A stretch of 64,000 bases of DNA from Candidatus Thiosymbion ectosymbiont of Catanema sp. Cochon2018 (GCA_011392765.1 WYCW01000004.1:799667-863666); one strand, 5' to 3'. Positions 36,406 through 45,110 are shown, counted from the stretch's first letter. A program made the numbers and translations. Notes: a model not told the origin generated them from the letters alone.

Positions 36406-38203
36406 TAGGATTCCTTGAGGGACCCGGATCTTTACAGCTGAGTCAACTTTCAGCAGCGGTCAATTTCGCCTCCTGAAGCAGGGTATCCAACGCGTGATCC
36501 AGTTTAGTCATGGCGGAGGCCAGCGGACGCTTGGGGGCGTTTGGGCAAGCGTCGAACAGCTGCGACAAGCCGGGACGCAGGATGCGACCGTGGACCTTGG
36601 TGAACAAGAGCGCCACGCGTCGCCCCCGGTCGGTGACGCGGTAACGGTGGGTGCGTGGGATGCGCGCGATCAGGGCGTGCAAGCGCAATCGGCGCAAGTC
36701 ATAGGTCATGCTGCCAGGGGTATACGCATCGGGACTGATCCCCAATGTCTGAGCCATCCATTGGCGCATGGTGGCATTGCGGAACCCTTGGGGCTGGAGC
36801 CAGAACAGACACAGGACCTGCATCAGTGCCATCACCCGCACATCATCGAAGCGCAAACCGGCAACCCGTTGGTGATCGACGACCTGGGGTTGGGTGACCT
36901 GATCGAACACCCCCTCGGCCAGGGTGCAGTCCTGGCTGATGGTCTCGACCTCAAGCAGACGGCGATTGGCTTCAAAGCCGATGGCCCGCACGGCAGGCAA
37001 ATTGTTCAGGAGCCGCCCGATGCCGAAGTCACGGGTGTTGTTGAGGGTGGTCTCAGTACGCAGGGCACGTCCTTGCTTGAAGTATTGCTTGATCTTGGTG
37101 GATTTATAGCCGATATGCAGCGAGGGAATAACCCCTTGGGTAATGACGCGGGAGTGAAAACGTCCCGGCGTACGTTTGGTGATCCGCCGTTGGAAGATCA
37201 AGCTGACCTTGGAAGGCCGGCCCAGATCGAGGTTCTCACGAATGATTTCCTCGAACAGATGCCGTCCACTGCGGGGACGGTCAAAGACCTGGGTTCGTGC
37301 CAACTCGGCTTGCAGGATGGACAGTTGCGGGTTGAAGCCGGCGGCATGGTCTGCAGGCGTGAAGGGATCAGGCAGACGCGCCAACCACTTGTCTACGACG
37401 GCCTTGATTTTGGCCTCGTCGAGGTCGTCGAGTATCTGCTGCAACCGCGCCGGGTCGGCGCAGGACAGCACGCCATTATCCAGCGCCTCGAAGGCGATGC
37501 CTTCTTTGGCTAATTGCCGGTTGGCATACTCATGGCCATTGAGGCACACGCGCGCAGTATACGGAAAGTAAGCAGCGAACTTGATGAACAGCGGACCAAA
37601 GTCCTCGTCCACCAGATAAAAGTAGTAGTGGTTGCACATCACGGTGGAACGACTCAGCCAGGGAAAGGGTTGGCCGGTCTGTGTGCTGAACTTTTTGGTG
37701 ACGCGGAAGGTGGCGAATTTCTCCTGCGCCTTGCCGATGTAGAGCACCCCTTCACAGGCGCCAAAGTCCTGGAGGCGCTGTTGGGTGACCTCATCCTTGC
37801 GTTCGCCCTTGGCAAAGGGGACGATTTCGATCCCTTCGCGTTCGGCAAATCCCTGGATCGACGCGACGAAGGCACGACTCAGGGGACCCATCAGTGCCGT
37901 CGAGGCTACCTTGGCTCCGCGATGCTGCTTGAAAAAGGTCGCCACGCCGGCCCCCGTCTGAAGCATGGGTTGGTACAGATTCAGGTACCAGCGGTCAATG
38001 CCTTCAATCTCCAAGGTCACCTGATCGGTCAGCAACTCGCCCACGGTTTGCTTTATCATGGTCATCGGTCCCGGTTGACGTTCTGGCGTTACGCCACTCT
38101 GTCGCTACCAGCGGCTAATAACCATAGCACAGCCTGTGGTTGATCAACCGGGACTTTCCTATACCCACTCATGACTCGTCGGTCTGAGGCGATGCCTCGT
38201 TAG
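36405..38203 (-). mobile_element. CTAG-hairpin element, autonomous copy E (1.8 kb)
   Basis: Left end CTAG plus GATTCCTTGAGGGACC and ACAGCTGAGTCAAC; right end ACTCGTCGGTCTGAGGCG, hairpin GAGGCGATGCCTC and TTAG. It encodes one 540-residue protein filling nearly the whole element. The last 93 bp of the right end recur exactly, in reverse orientation, at 63908-64000. The short copies A, C, D and F share both ends but not this gene. Confidence 0.85.
36443..38065 (-). CDS. 540-residue mobile-element protein, probable transposase or nuclease of an unnamed family
   Basis: Starts MTMIKQTVGELLTDQVTLEI. I recall close relatives in many bacteria annotated only as hypothetical, often multicopy. Conserved-looking blocks: IDRWYLNLYQPMLQTGAGV, KGERKDEVTQQRLQDFGACE, NHYYFYLVDEDFGPLFIKFA, CLNGHEYANRQLAKEGI, EALDNGVLSCADPARLQ, RVITQGVIPSLHIGYKSTKI, KQYFKQGRALRTETTLNNTR and a winged-helix-like C-terminus (LRRLRLHALIARIPRTHRYR). 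I see no HUH pair, no obvious DDE spacing and no serine or tyrosine recombinase signature. Its stop lies within the conserved GAGTCAAC end motif. Position inside an element with repeated ends makes a role in mobility likely. Confidence 0.7.
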   Translation of the reverse strand: MTMIKQTVGELLTDQVTLEIEGIDRWYLNLYQPMLQTGAGVATFFKQHRGAKVASTALMGPLSRAFVASIQGFAEREGIEIVPFAKGERKDEVTQQRLQDFGACEGVLYIGKAQEKFATFRVTKKFSTQTGQPFPWLSRSTVMCNHYYFYLVDEDFGPLFIKFAAYFPYTARVCLNGHEYANRQLAKEGIAFEALDNGVLSCADPARLQQILDDLDEAKIKAVVDKWLARLPDPFTPADHAAGFNPQLSILQAELARTQVFDRPRSGRHLFEEIIRENLDLGRPSKVSLIFQRRITKRTPGRFHSRVITQGVIPSLHIGYKSTKIKQYFKQGRALRTETTLNNTRDFGIGRLLNNLPAVRAIGFEANRRLLEVETISQDCTLAEGVFDQVTQPQVVDHQRVAGLRFDDVRVMALMQVLCLFWLQPQGFRNATMRQWMAQTLGISPDAYTPGSMTYDLRRLRLHALIARIPRTHRYRVTDRGRRVALLFTKVHGRILRPGLSQLFDACPNAPKRPLASAMTKLDHALDTLLQEAKLTAAES

Positions 38204-38206
38204 TTC

Positions 38207-38276
38207 TTGATCCCTATGGTTACCGCGTCTATGCTGGTCGGACAATACAGTATTGAAGCAAGCAATGGCTACCCGC
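38207..38276. other. Short gap, nothing recognised
   Basis: Seventy bases between the element end and a broken toxin gene; no feature seen. Confidence 0.3.
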
Positions 38277-38541
38277 CTATCTCTCCGGGGTGACCGGCGG
38301 CACTTCAGTTTTTATTTCAAATAGATTTATTGGTATGTGTTTGGCATAATGGATAAAGTCATTGTCCGTGGTAAATATCTCTGTCATCAAACGATAAGCT
38401 ACGACACAGATTAGAAAGTCAATATGCGAACCTTGAACGCCTTTTGAACGACATAAATTTGAAAATACTGCTGCCTGAATATAGTCCCCATCAATAATTC
38501 GAGTATTTTCAAAATCGGAGTATCAACAATAACTTTCACTA
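38277..38541 (-). pseudogene. VapC toxin with internal deletion
   Basis: Starts VKVIVDTPI (PIN start), then jumps frame to RIIDGDYIQAAVFSNLCRSK, GVQGSHIDFLICVVAYRLMT and IFTTDNDFIHYAKHIPINLF. The middle with one catalytic residue is missing and the frames disagree. It overlaps the vapB gene, as in a normal vapBC operon. Confidence 0.65.
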
Positions 38542-38733
38542 TTCTCTGGCCTTTTTATAGTCATAGTCAGCATCAGGATCCAGGCCCCTAAATAATTTGG
38601 TGATTTCATGCTGTTTGCGCCGATTAATAAACTCTCTAAGCGCATGATTTACCGTATCTTTTTTGGTTTTAAGTCCGCTAATCGAGAGTGCCTCTTCCAG
38701 AAGCTTATCGTCAATTGCCAGATTTGTCGCCAT
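38539..38733 (-). CDS. vapB: VapB-family antitoxin
   Basis: 64 residues: MATNLAIDDKLLEEALSISG then LKTKKDTVNHALREFINRRK, the DUF2191/VapB ribbon-helix-helix start and linker. Intact, but its toxin downstream is broken. Confidence 0.82.
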   Translation of the reverse strand: MATNLAIDDKLLEEALSISGLKTKKDTVNHALREFINRRKQHEITKLFRGLDPDADYDYKKARE

Positions 38734-38741
38734 ATAGTACC

Positions 38742-38951
38742 TTCCGAATTACACAGCAGGACATACGCTGCAATGTGTGTAATTGATTAGCGGCATCTAA
38801 TCCTTATTTTTCAATGAGTTATGCGATCCAATGGTATTGAAAAAGCGGCTCAATCGCTATTTTGGGCGGCCTCCATAAACGTAACCGTTTGTTTTTACTG
38901 TGTTTACAGAACTAGAGGGCCGCTAATCAATTACCAATGTGTCAACATAGC
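38742..38951. other. Intergenic, short inverted repeats only
   Basis: GATTAGCGGCATC near 38786 and GGCCGCTAATC at 38920 form a loose inverted pair around an AT-rich stretch. No gene. Confidence 0.35.
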
Positions 38952-39060
38952 TTACGCAAAGCAATTTTCAATCTGTCTTAAGGCCCTGCTGTAATCAATG
39001 CCTTCGGCTGTTCCATCTTCAACGGCATGGACTCTATCAGTGATTTCTTTTTCCCATGTG
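38952..39060 (-). pseudogene. Addiction-module antitoxin C-terminal fragment
   Basis: Reads WEKEITDRVHAVEDGTAEGI then DYSRALRQIENCFA and TAA. This matches the tail of RelB-like addiction module components; the first half is missing. Confidence 0.5.
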
Positions 39061-39142
39061 GAACTGACATCACTGAAATCCGTTTATTAGTAGAGGTGAA
39101 GAAATGTAGCCTGTCCCTGACATATCCCCACAAACCAGCCAA

Positions 39143-39268
39143 GTAGGTTGGGCAAAGCCGCCAGGGTGCCGGTACTTTGCCGGTGTGGTCCGGAAAGACC
39201 CCACGCTCCGGCGGCGTGCCCAACGATTTTGTTGGGCACGGGCCATCCCTAGCCCTTTGCCCAACTAC
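39143..39268. repeat. GTAGGTTGGGC-ended repeat element, copy 2
   Basis: 126 bp bounded by GTAGGTTGGGCAAAG and CTTTGCCCAACTAC; the interior holds CGTGCCCAACG/TTGTTGGGCACG and CGGTGTGGTCCGG hairpins. The shortest clean copy of its family. Confidence 0.75.
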
Positions 39269-39342
39269 CTCGCTATAATTTGTTGTTTTATATTGGAATA
39301 ATGTGGGGATACTTCAAAGCCTGTCCCCGTTTTCCTATACGA

Positions 39343-39561
39343 CTACAACCTTTCCCACTCTTCTTTGCTTATCCCTGCTTGACGCAAGATTCTTGAAAGT
39401 AAATCTTTACTAATATCGCCTTGATGAGGATTTGGCACCCTTAAAGTGACATTATCTCTTATCATAAATTGGTGTTTACCTCCGGAATATGGACCTTCAA
39501 AATCAGCGTTATTAAGATACGCTATGATGTCTCGCCTTTTTATTGGTCCGAATTTCGGCAC
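39343..39561 (-). CDS. hicA: HicA-family mRNA interferase toxin
   Basis: 72 residues: PIKRRDIIAYLNNADFEGP then GGKHQFMIRDNVTLRVPNPH with the catalytic-type His in the GGKHxxM block, and DLLSRILRQAGISKEEW. It shares one base with hicB; here hicB comes first. Confidence 0.92.
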   Translation of the reverse strand: MPKFGPIKRRDIIAYLNNADFEGPYSGGKHQFMIRDNVTLRVPNPHQGDISKDLLSRILRQAGISKEEWERL

Positions 39562-39803
39562 TATGCAGCTTTCCTTATTTTTATTTCAATTCCACCTATT
39601 TGTGGTAATGGTAGATTTTTGTAAATCCTGAAAAGTACCCATTCTTCCAGTACCTCTTTAAGTTGTTCACGACACTCTTCTAAGGTAGAGGCATTCGCGT
39701 AGACTCCCTGAAGGCCTGGAATTTCTCCGTAGAAACTCTTGTCTTCTTCAAGAATTTCATAATGTGCATGTCGTAAACTTGTCTGTAGATATTCTACCAG
39801 CAT
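39561..39803 (-). CDS. hicB: HicB-family antitoxin
   Basis: 80 residues: the partially degraded RNase-H-like HicB fold (AHYEILEEDKSFYGEIPGLQ, GVYANASTLEECREQLKEVL EEW). It lacks a C-terminal HTH/RHH, so DNA binding may differ from longer HicB proteins. Confidence 0.9.
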   Translation of the reverse strand: MLVEYLQTSLRHAHYEILEEDKSFYGEIPGLQGVYANASTLEECREQLKEVLEEWVLFRIYKNLPLPQIGGIEIKIRKAA

Positions 39804-39870
39804 AATATGCTCCGCATTGGATATCTAACATGCAATAGACGGCTCTACTACTGCTATATCCAAAGCCGTA

Positions 39871-40149
39871 TCAGCTTTTGACCACCGCAGTGAAGTCCGA
39901 CCACTGCTCAATGCGGAAAGCACGAATATCGCGCACGGACTTCGGGAACCATGAACGGTTGCGCAAGGACTGGATGGCAAGAAAGAGATTCGCCATGTCC
40001 TCTTGATCGGTGACATAGAGCGAACCTTGGACACGGTGAAAACCATGCTCTCCAAGAACCGCGCCGATTTCCGTATAGGCCTGAGCCACACCTTTCGGGT
40101 GATGCTGTTTTGTGTCGGCTACGACCAGATCGAAAGCCACGGCGTACAT
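39871..40149 (-). CDS. vapD: VapD-family endoribonuclease
   Basis: 92 residues: MYAVAFDLVVADTKQHHPKG with the conserved Asp after the first strand, YTEIGAVLGEHGFHRVQGSL and YVTDQEDMANLFLAIQSL. VapD has a Cas2-like ferredoxin fold and cleaves RNA. It overlaps its partner by one base. Confidence 0.9.
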   Translation of the reverse strand: MYAVAFDLVVADTKQHHPKGVAQAYTEIGAVLGEHGFHRVQGSLYVTDQEDMANLFLAIQSLRNRSWFPKSVRDIRAFRIEQWSDFTAVVKS

Positions 40150-40349
40150 CAGCGAGCATCCGGATCATCATGAATATCGGTCAGGTGGTACCTGGCCTTT
40201 TCGCCGGTCTCCACCATGGTGATTTCAACCATCCAGTCGCCATCATCCAGCTGGCGGAGGGGCTGCCCTACTTCGTATTTCGGCCCGAACGGACCAAAGG
40301 TCTTGATCACGCCGGTCGGGACGGGTGGCGGTACGCTATCGGTCTGCAT
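40149..40349 (-). CDS. DUF5397-like antitoxin partner of VapD
   Basis: 66 residues: VPTGVIKTFGPFGPKYEVGQ then LRQLDDGDWMVEITMVETGE KARYHL. A small beta-rich protein immediately upstream of vapD, the position of the VapX/DUF5397 antitoxin. Confidence 0.8.
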   Translation of the reverse strand: MQTDSVPPPVPTGVIKTFGPFGPKYEVGQPLRQLDDGDWMVEITMVETGEKARYHLTDIHDDPDAR

Positions 40350-40429
40350 GATGATACCTCCTGAAACAATCCAATCTCAGTGTGGCCACAACGACATACA
40401 CAAACAATCGCCGCGTGGAATGCGGTGAA

Positions 40430-40810
40430 CGAACAAGATGGGAGTCCTTTCCTTTGGTGTGATCGGGCTACCCGATCAATGGGTCGCAAACGAGCATGAG
40501 GCTCTCCTTGCCGGCTGATGCTAGGGGCAGGTTTTGTGGGGATACCTCAGGCTCTGACCCCTTTTCCACATTCTACACCGTTCCCGGAAGGTGGGGATCA
40601 AGAGGGCCACCAGGACCAGTAGCGGCAGATAGAAGCATTCGTTCTGGATCCGGGTACGCTCGTCACTTGCCTCTGGGGGCAGAGGGATGATTGCTGCCGC
40701 TTCCATAAACAAGATGGGTGTCCTTTTATTGCGATTTTGGTGTCGAGAAGGAGTTTAGCTTAAGGTGACCGAGATGTCGAATAAAATGGGTGTCCTTTTA
40801 TCTTCTTTTA
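40430..40810. repeat. Direct repeats around a duplicated VWA-gene tail
   Basis: GATGGGTGTCCTTTTAT-like repeats occur near 40437, 40711 and 40784. Between them, 40565-40706 (minus strand) is a diverged copy of the 3' end of the VWA gene at 41598. Confidence 0.65.
40565..40706 (-). pseudogene. Duplicate of the C-terminal 45 codons of the VWA gene at 41598
   Basis: Reads MEAAAIIPLPPEASDERTRI then QNECFYLPLLVLVALLIPTF, against LEAAAITRLPPEASDERTRI and WNERFYLPLLLLAVLLLPNF in the intact gene. No promoter, start or domain; a tandem duplication remnant with the repeat-rich 40.7-41.6 kb in between. Confidence 0.8.
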
Positions 40811-40820
40811 TCTTTTTACA

Positions 40821-40850
40821 AGCCCTGGCTATATGCTAGGGCTTTTTTTA
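40821..40850 (+). terminator. Intrinsic-terminator-like hairpin
   Basis: AGCCCTGGC...GCTAGGGCT followed by TTTTTTA on the plus strand. No plus-strand gene precedes it, so it is orphaned or belongs to an unseen small transcript. Confidence 0.55.
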
Positions 40851-40907
40851 CTGGCCTAACGATGCAAATCAACCGCCGACGATAGGAGGTCGGCTACATT
40901 TTCCCTG

Positions 40908-41330
40908 TTAGGCTGATATGGCTCTTTTTATTCCACTAACCATTCCAGAAATAATAAGATATATTGCGTATACTGGAACTGCTCCCACTACGAAAAATGC
41001 GAATATATTCTCCCACCATGGTTCACTTTCATTCAAATCGAAAGCAGTCACTACGGTTGCTATGACTATGAAATCCCAAAAAAGAACCCCCAAACCAAAA
41101 CGAAGTTTTTTCCAAGGCGAGGCAGTTGGTTGCGCAAATTTACCCGCCTTAGATGTTGGCTTGTGAATTGGTTCTCTTTCTTCTCCTTCTCTTGATGAAG
41201 GAATTGCTTCAGTCGCATTGGATTTTTCTTCTGCTAATTTGCGAAACTCCTTCTTTTGAAGATGGTGACTTAAGTACACTCCAAAAAGAGTGAACATACC
41301 TCCAATCAATGCTGATACTATTGCCTCCAT
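40908..41330 (-). CDS. Small membrane protein of unknown function
   Basis: 140 residues: an N-terminal TM helix (ALIGGMFTLFGVYLSHHL), a charged linker (residues about 28-72), then two TM helices (LGVLFWDFIVIATVVTAF and IFAFFVVGAVPVYAIYLIIS). AT-rich relative to neighbours. No family recognised. Confidence 0.6.
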   Translation of the reverse strand: MEAIVSALIGGMFTLFGVYLSHHLQKKEFRKLAEEKSNATEAIPSSREGEEREPIHKPTSKAGKFAQPTASPWKKLRFGLGVLFWDFIVIATVVTAFDLNESEPWWENIFAFFVVGAVPVYAIYLIISGMVSGIKRAISA

Positions 41331-41372
41331 AATGTTTCCTGACCCCTTTTCCTTTGTTCAGTTCAGGATGAC

Positions 41373-41620
41373 AGTTTCGCGAAGATTCGCGTGATTCGTA
41401 GTTTTCTTTCGTTGGGTTCGTTTCTCACCGCATTCTACGGGCTCATGGCTAGAACCACGAATCAACACGAATTCACACTCATTACGATTCGTGTGTATTC
41501 GTGTCCATTCGTGGTTCTTCGATGCGGTTCGTTTCCCACCGCATCATTGATACGGTTCGCGCCTCCTCGCCGTGCTATCCTGCAAAATCTACCGCGCTCA
41601 CCGCATCCTACGCCGCCCGC
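41373..41620. repeat. Repeat cluster: partial CGCGTGATTCGTAG arm, tandem-unit hairpin and GTAGGATGCGG repeat
   Basis: 41373-41407 matches one arm of the IS4-like element interior; 41452-41521 is a hairpin of ACACGAATT-type tandem units; 41546-41618 is a copy of the GTAGGATGCGGTGAGC palindrome, which supplies the last codons and TGA stop of the VWA gene. Confidence 0.75.
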
Positions 41621-42611
41621 GGAAGTTAGGCAGTAGAAGAACCGCCAAGAGCAGTAGCGGTAGATAGAAGCGTTCGTTCCAGATGCGGGTGCGTTCGTCA
41701 CTCGCTTCCGGGGGCAGCCGGGTGATGGCCGCCGCTTCCAGGATTTCCTCCGTGTCGTCGTCCCGGTAGTCCGCCACCTGGTAGATCCCCTGGCCGGCAT
41801 CGGCCAGTTCCTCGAGCAGGGTTTCGTTGAGGGCGGAGAGGACGGGCTGGCCGCTGCGATCCTGAATCCACCCCCCTCGTTGCGCCGGGACCCGCGCGCC
41901 CGCTTCGGTACCGATGCCGAGCACATGAAACCGGATGCCCTGTCCCGCCAGTTTTTCGACCCGCGCGGCCAGCTCCGGTTCATCCAGGTCGCCGTCGGAG
42001 ATGAGGAGGATGGAGCGTGCGCTGTCCTCCGGCAGGCTGCCGAGCAGGACTTCGGCGCGGTCCAGGGCCTGGTGCAGGCGGCTGCCCTGGAGCCGGGCGA
42101 GGTCGGTGGACAGGGCCGGGAGGGAATTGAGGATGGTGTAGGTATCCTCGGTAATGGGGGAGAGCACATGAGGCACCGAGGCGAAGGCGATCAGCCCGAG
42201 ACGCACCTGGCGGTTCTGCAAAATAAGGTCCTGGATCTCCTGGCGGGCGCGGCCGAGGCGGCTGGGGGCCACGTCGTCCACTTGCATGGAACGGGAGATG
42301 TCCAGGAGGATCAGCAGGTTGTTGCCGGGATGGAAGAGGCGGATGTCCTCAAAGTCCCACCTGGGACCGGCCATGGCGACGATCAGCAGGGTCCACAGGC
42401 CCGACCAGCGCAGGAAACGGCCCCAGCGTTCGGTGGTCTTGAGCTGCCGCGTGCCCGTTAAGTGCGGCAGCAGGTGGGGATCGGCGTAGCGGTGGATGGG
42501 TCCGCGCGCGGCCCTGGCGGAGCTGCGCCACAGCCAGATGGCGACCGGGAGCAGGGCCAGCAGGGCCCAGAACCAGCCGGGTTGCTCGAAGTGAAAGCCG
42601 GTCTCAGCCAC
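41598..42611 (-). CDS. BatB-like VWA-domain membrane protein
   Basis: 337 residues. N-terminal TM helices (FWALLALLPVAIWLWR, SGLWTLLIVAMAG), a VWA domain with MIDAS motif DISRSM (about residue 92) and LLISDGD, and a C-terminal TM helix (FYLPLLLLAVLLLPNF). Last gene of the MoxR operon, overlapping the preceding VWA gene by 8 bp. The terminal RRRMR and TGA come from an abutting repeat. Confidence 0.88.
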   Translation of the reverse strand: MAETGFHFEQPGWFWALLALLPVAIWLWRSSARAARGPIHRYADPHLLPHLTGTRQLKTTERWGRFLRWSGLWTLLIVAMAGPRWDFEDIRLFHPGNNLLILLDISRSMQVDDVAPSRLGRARQEIQDLILQNRQVRLGLIAFASVPHVLSPITEDTYTILNSLPALSTDLARLQGSRLHQALDRAEVLLGSLPEDSARSILLISDGDLDEPELAARVEKLAGQGIRFHVLGIGTEAGARVPAQRGGWIQDRSGQPVLSALNETLLEELADAGQGIYQVADYRDDDTEEILEAAAITRLPPEASDERTRIWNERFYLPLLLLAVLLLPNFRGRRRMR

Positions 42612-43644
42612 TGGCTACCCTCGTGACGAAGCGTTTTTTCCCCTCTGGGAACAAGCCGAGCCCCAACAGGGCCAGCAGGGCTACGGCCAGGGGAATGCGG
42701 TACAGGGGTGTGGGCAGGAAGGCGGTGCGGGATTCCGCCTCGGTCTTTTCGAGCTGACTGATCCGGGTAGAGATTTCTTCCAGGGCCCGGGTGTCGGTGG
42801 CGCGGAAGTAGGCCCCGCCGCCGATGGTGGCGATGCGCTGCAGGGTGTCCTCGTCCATGGTCAGGTCGTCCCGGTATTTGATGGCGCCCTCTTCCATGAT
42901 GGGGATGCGTTCCTGGTTGCTGCCGACGCCGATGACGTAGATGCGTACCCCTGCCGAGCGGGCCAGCACGGCCGATTCGAGCGGCGCGAATCCTCCCGCG
43001 GAGTTGTCGCCGTCGGCGATCAGGATCATGACGCGGGAGCCTTCGGGACGTTCGCGCAGCTTTTTCACCCCCAGGGCGATGGCGTCCCCCAGGGCGGTGC
43101 CTTGACCCGCGATGCTGGGCACCACGCCGTCCAACAGCTGGCGCACGGCCATCCGGTCCACGCTCAGCGGCGAGAGCACGAAGGCCTGGCTGCCGAAGAC
43201 GATGAGCCCGATGCGATCGCCCTTGCGGGCATCGACGAAGCGGCCCATGACCCCTTTGACTACCTGCATCCGGCTCACCTGCCGGCCCTCGACGGTGAAG
43301 TCCAGGGCGTCCATCGAGTGGGAGGCGTCCACCGCCAGCATCAGGTCGTAACCGGGGGTGCTGATTTGGGTGTGGGGTTCGAGCCACTGGGGTCGCATGA
43401 GGGCCAGGACCAGTCCGGCCCACAGCAGATAGAGCAGGGCAGTGTGCAACCAACCGGCGAGCCGGCGACGTGGTCGCCGGGTTTGAAAAGCGGCCTGGAG
43501 CTCCTGCAGGTGGGGGTGTAGCAGGGTGACCCGTTGCCCTTCCAGGTCCTCCTCTCGACCCGCGCGGCGGTCCGGCCACAGGAAGGGCAGCAGCAGGGGC
43601 AACGGCAGGAGAATGCCGAGCCAGGGCCAGTGGAACTCAAACAT
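42604..43644 (-). CDS. BatA-like VWA-domain membrane protein
   Basis: 346 residues with the same design: two N-terminal TM helices (LGILLPLPLLLPFLW, LLYLLWAGLVLALM), a VWA domain with MIDAS DASHSMD and ILIADGDNSAGG, and a C-terminal TM helix (LAVALLALLGLGLF). Proteins of this pair (BatA/BatB, Bacteroides aerotolerance) act with a MoxR chaperone at the inner membrane. Confidence 0.92.
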   Translation of the reverse strand: MFEFHWPWLGILLPLPLLLPFLWPDRRAGREEDLEGQRVTLLHPHLQELQAAFQTRRPRRRLAGWLHTALLYLLWAGLVLALMRPQWLEPHTQISTPGYDLMLAVDASHSMDALDFTVEGRQVSRMQVVKGVMGRFVDARKGDRIGLIVFGSQAFVLSPLSVDRMAVRQLLDGVVPSIAGQGTALGDAIALGVKKLRERPEGSRVMILIADGDNSAGGFAPLESAVLARSAGVRIYVIGVGSNQERIPIMEEGAIKYRDDLTMDEDTLQRIATIGGGAYFRATDTRALEEISTRISQLEKTEAESRTAFLPTPLYRIPLAVALLALLGLGLFPEGKKRFVTRVASG

Positions 43645-44173
43645 CCGGCTTTCTCCGCTCCTCTTTTTTCCGCTCCTCTACTTCGACCCAATCGTAGGCG
43701 GCATCGATGAGTGTGAGTAATTCCTGCACCTGCTTGGAATCCCCGGCCGGGGCGTAGGGGACCTCCAGCAGAATTCGTCCCCGTTGTGACCAGTCGAAGC
43801 CTTTGGGGTCGTTGCCCTGGAGCCAGGCCAACCAATCCGGACCCGTGAGTCCCGCGCAGGCCTCTCGCCCCAGGCGAGCCATGGCGACCCGGCGCAGCAG
43901 CTCGGAGAGCTCGCCCGCGGTCTGTTTGCTGTCTTGGGTGCCTACTCGCCGGCGCAGGTCCCGCAGGTGGCGGGCCGCGTCCCAGCGCCAACTGCCGACG
44001 GTGAAGAAGGGAAGGGGCGGTATCGTCACGCGCAGCTTGGTGCGGAAGCGCCAGATCAGAAAGGCCAACCCCAGCACGGCCGCCGTCAACAACCACCAGC
44101 CGGGCCCCGGCGGCCACCAGGGCACGCCCTGGATGCCGTGGATATCGCGCAGTTGTTCTACCGCCGGGTACAT
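43637..44173 (-). CDS. DUF4381 membrane protein of the MoxR operon
   Basis: 178 residues: an N-terminal periplasmic/TM stretch (IHGIQGVPWWPPGPGWWLLT, AVLGLAFLIWRF) and a cytoplasmic helical part (DAARHLRDLRRRVGTQD...ELLRRVAMARLGREACAGLT). DUF4381 genes normally sit between DUF58 and the VWA genes, as here. Confidence 0.85.
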   Translation of the reverse strand: MYPAVEQLRDIHGIQGVPWWPPGPGWWLLTAAVLGLAFLIWRFRTKLRVTIPPLPFFTVGSWRWDAARHLRDLRRRVGTQDSKQTAGELSELLRRVAMARLGREACAGLTGPDWLAWLQGNDPKGFDWSQRGRILLEVPYAPAGDSKQVQELLTLIDAAYDWVEVEERKKEERRKPDV

Positions 44174-45091
44174 TCAGACCGCCCGCGACCGCGCCCGGTG
44201 CTCCAGGTCGTGGATGAGGGTGAGGTGGATCTCCTGGTCGGTGCGGACCGGCAGGAAGATGATATTGAGCCGGTATGCCATGGCCTGGAGCATTTTCCGC
44301 CGCTCCTCCCAGGTCTCGCGATAGGCCAACCGCGCTCGGGGGTCATCGGTGTCGATCTCCATCAGCTGGCCGTCCGTACCGGTAAAGGTGGTCACCCCCA
44401 TGGAAGGGATCTCCCAATCCGCCGGGTCGTCTACCGGGATCAGGGCCACCGAGTTGCGTTGGATCAGGGTGCCCAAGACCCGCTCCAGGTCCATGGCTTC
44501 CCGGTTGAGATCGGCAATGACGAATACCAGGGAACCGGTCGGCAGGCCGCGGGTAGCCCGCCGCAGGGCGCCCCCCAGGCAGTCGATGGAGGCATCGCTA
44601 CTCGTACCCGGTTCGGTGAGGGTGCGCAGGAGCTGCCACAGGGCGCGGCGACCCCGTGAGGGCCTGAAGTGCTGGAGCCCCGCCTGCACATCGCCGAAGG
44701 CCAGGCCGCCCACGCGGTCATTGAGCCGGCTCGCCGCCCACCCGATGAGGGCGGCGGCGCGGGCCGCCTGTACCGATTTGAAGGTGCCGCGGGTGCCGAA
44801 GCTCATGTGGGGTCCCTTGTCCACGCACAAGACGACGGAACGCTCGCGCTCCTCGCGGAAGACCTTGAGATGGGGCTCGTTGATGCGGGCCGTGACCTTC
44901 CAGTCCATGTAGCGGATATCGTCGCCTTCGCGGTACTGGCGCACTTCCTCGAAGTTGACGCCGGCGCCCCGAAACACCGAGGCGTAGAGTCCGGCGAAGG
45001 TGGAGCTGACCAGGTGGTGCGAGGGTAGGCCCAGGGTATGGGCCTGGTGACGGAGCTCCAGGAGGTCGTCGAGGCGGGGATAGAGACTCAT
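44174..45091 (-). CDS. DUF58-family protein
   Basis: 305 residues: the DUF58 hallmark REYREGDDIRYMDWKVTAR-like block (QYREGDDIRYMDWKVTARIN) followed by a VWA-like region (SVVLCVDKGPHMSFGT, LVFVIADLN). Follows moxR by 19 bp and abuts DUF4381 directly. Confidence 0.9.
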   Translation of the reverse strand: MSLYPRLDDLLELRHQAHTLGLPSHHLVSSTFAGLYASVFRGAGVNFEEVRQYREGDDIRYMDWKVTARINEPHLKVFREERERSVVLCVDKGPHMSFGTRGTFKSVQAARAAALIGWAASRLNDRVGGLAFGDVQAGLQHFRPSRGRRALWQLLRTLTEPGTSSDASIDCLGGALRRATRGLPTGSLVFVIADLNREAMDLERVLGTLIQRNSVALIPVDDPADWEIPSMGVTTFTGTDGQLMEIDTDDPRARLAYRETWEERRKMLQAMAYRLNIIFLPVRTDQEIHLTLIHDLEHRARSRAV

Positions 45092-45110
45092 CGAGGGGGA
45101 GGTTTGTCCC

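Noticed and set aside
40149..40149. cas2 gene at 39871
   Set aside because: VapD shares the Cas2 fold, but there is no cas1 or repeat array and the adjacent DUF5397-like gene indicates a toxin-antitoxin pair.
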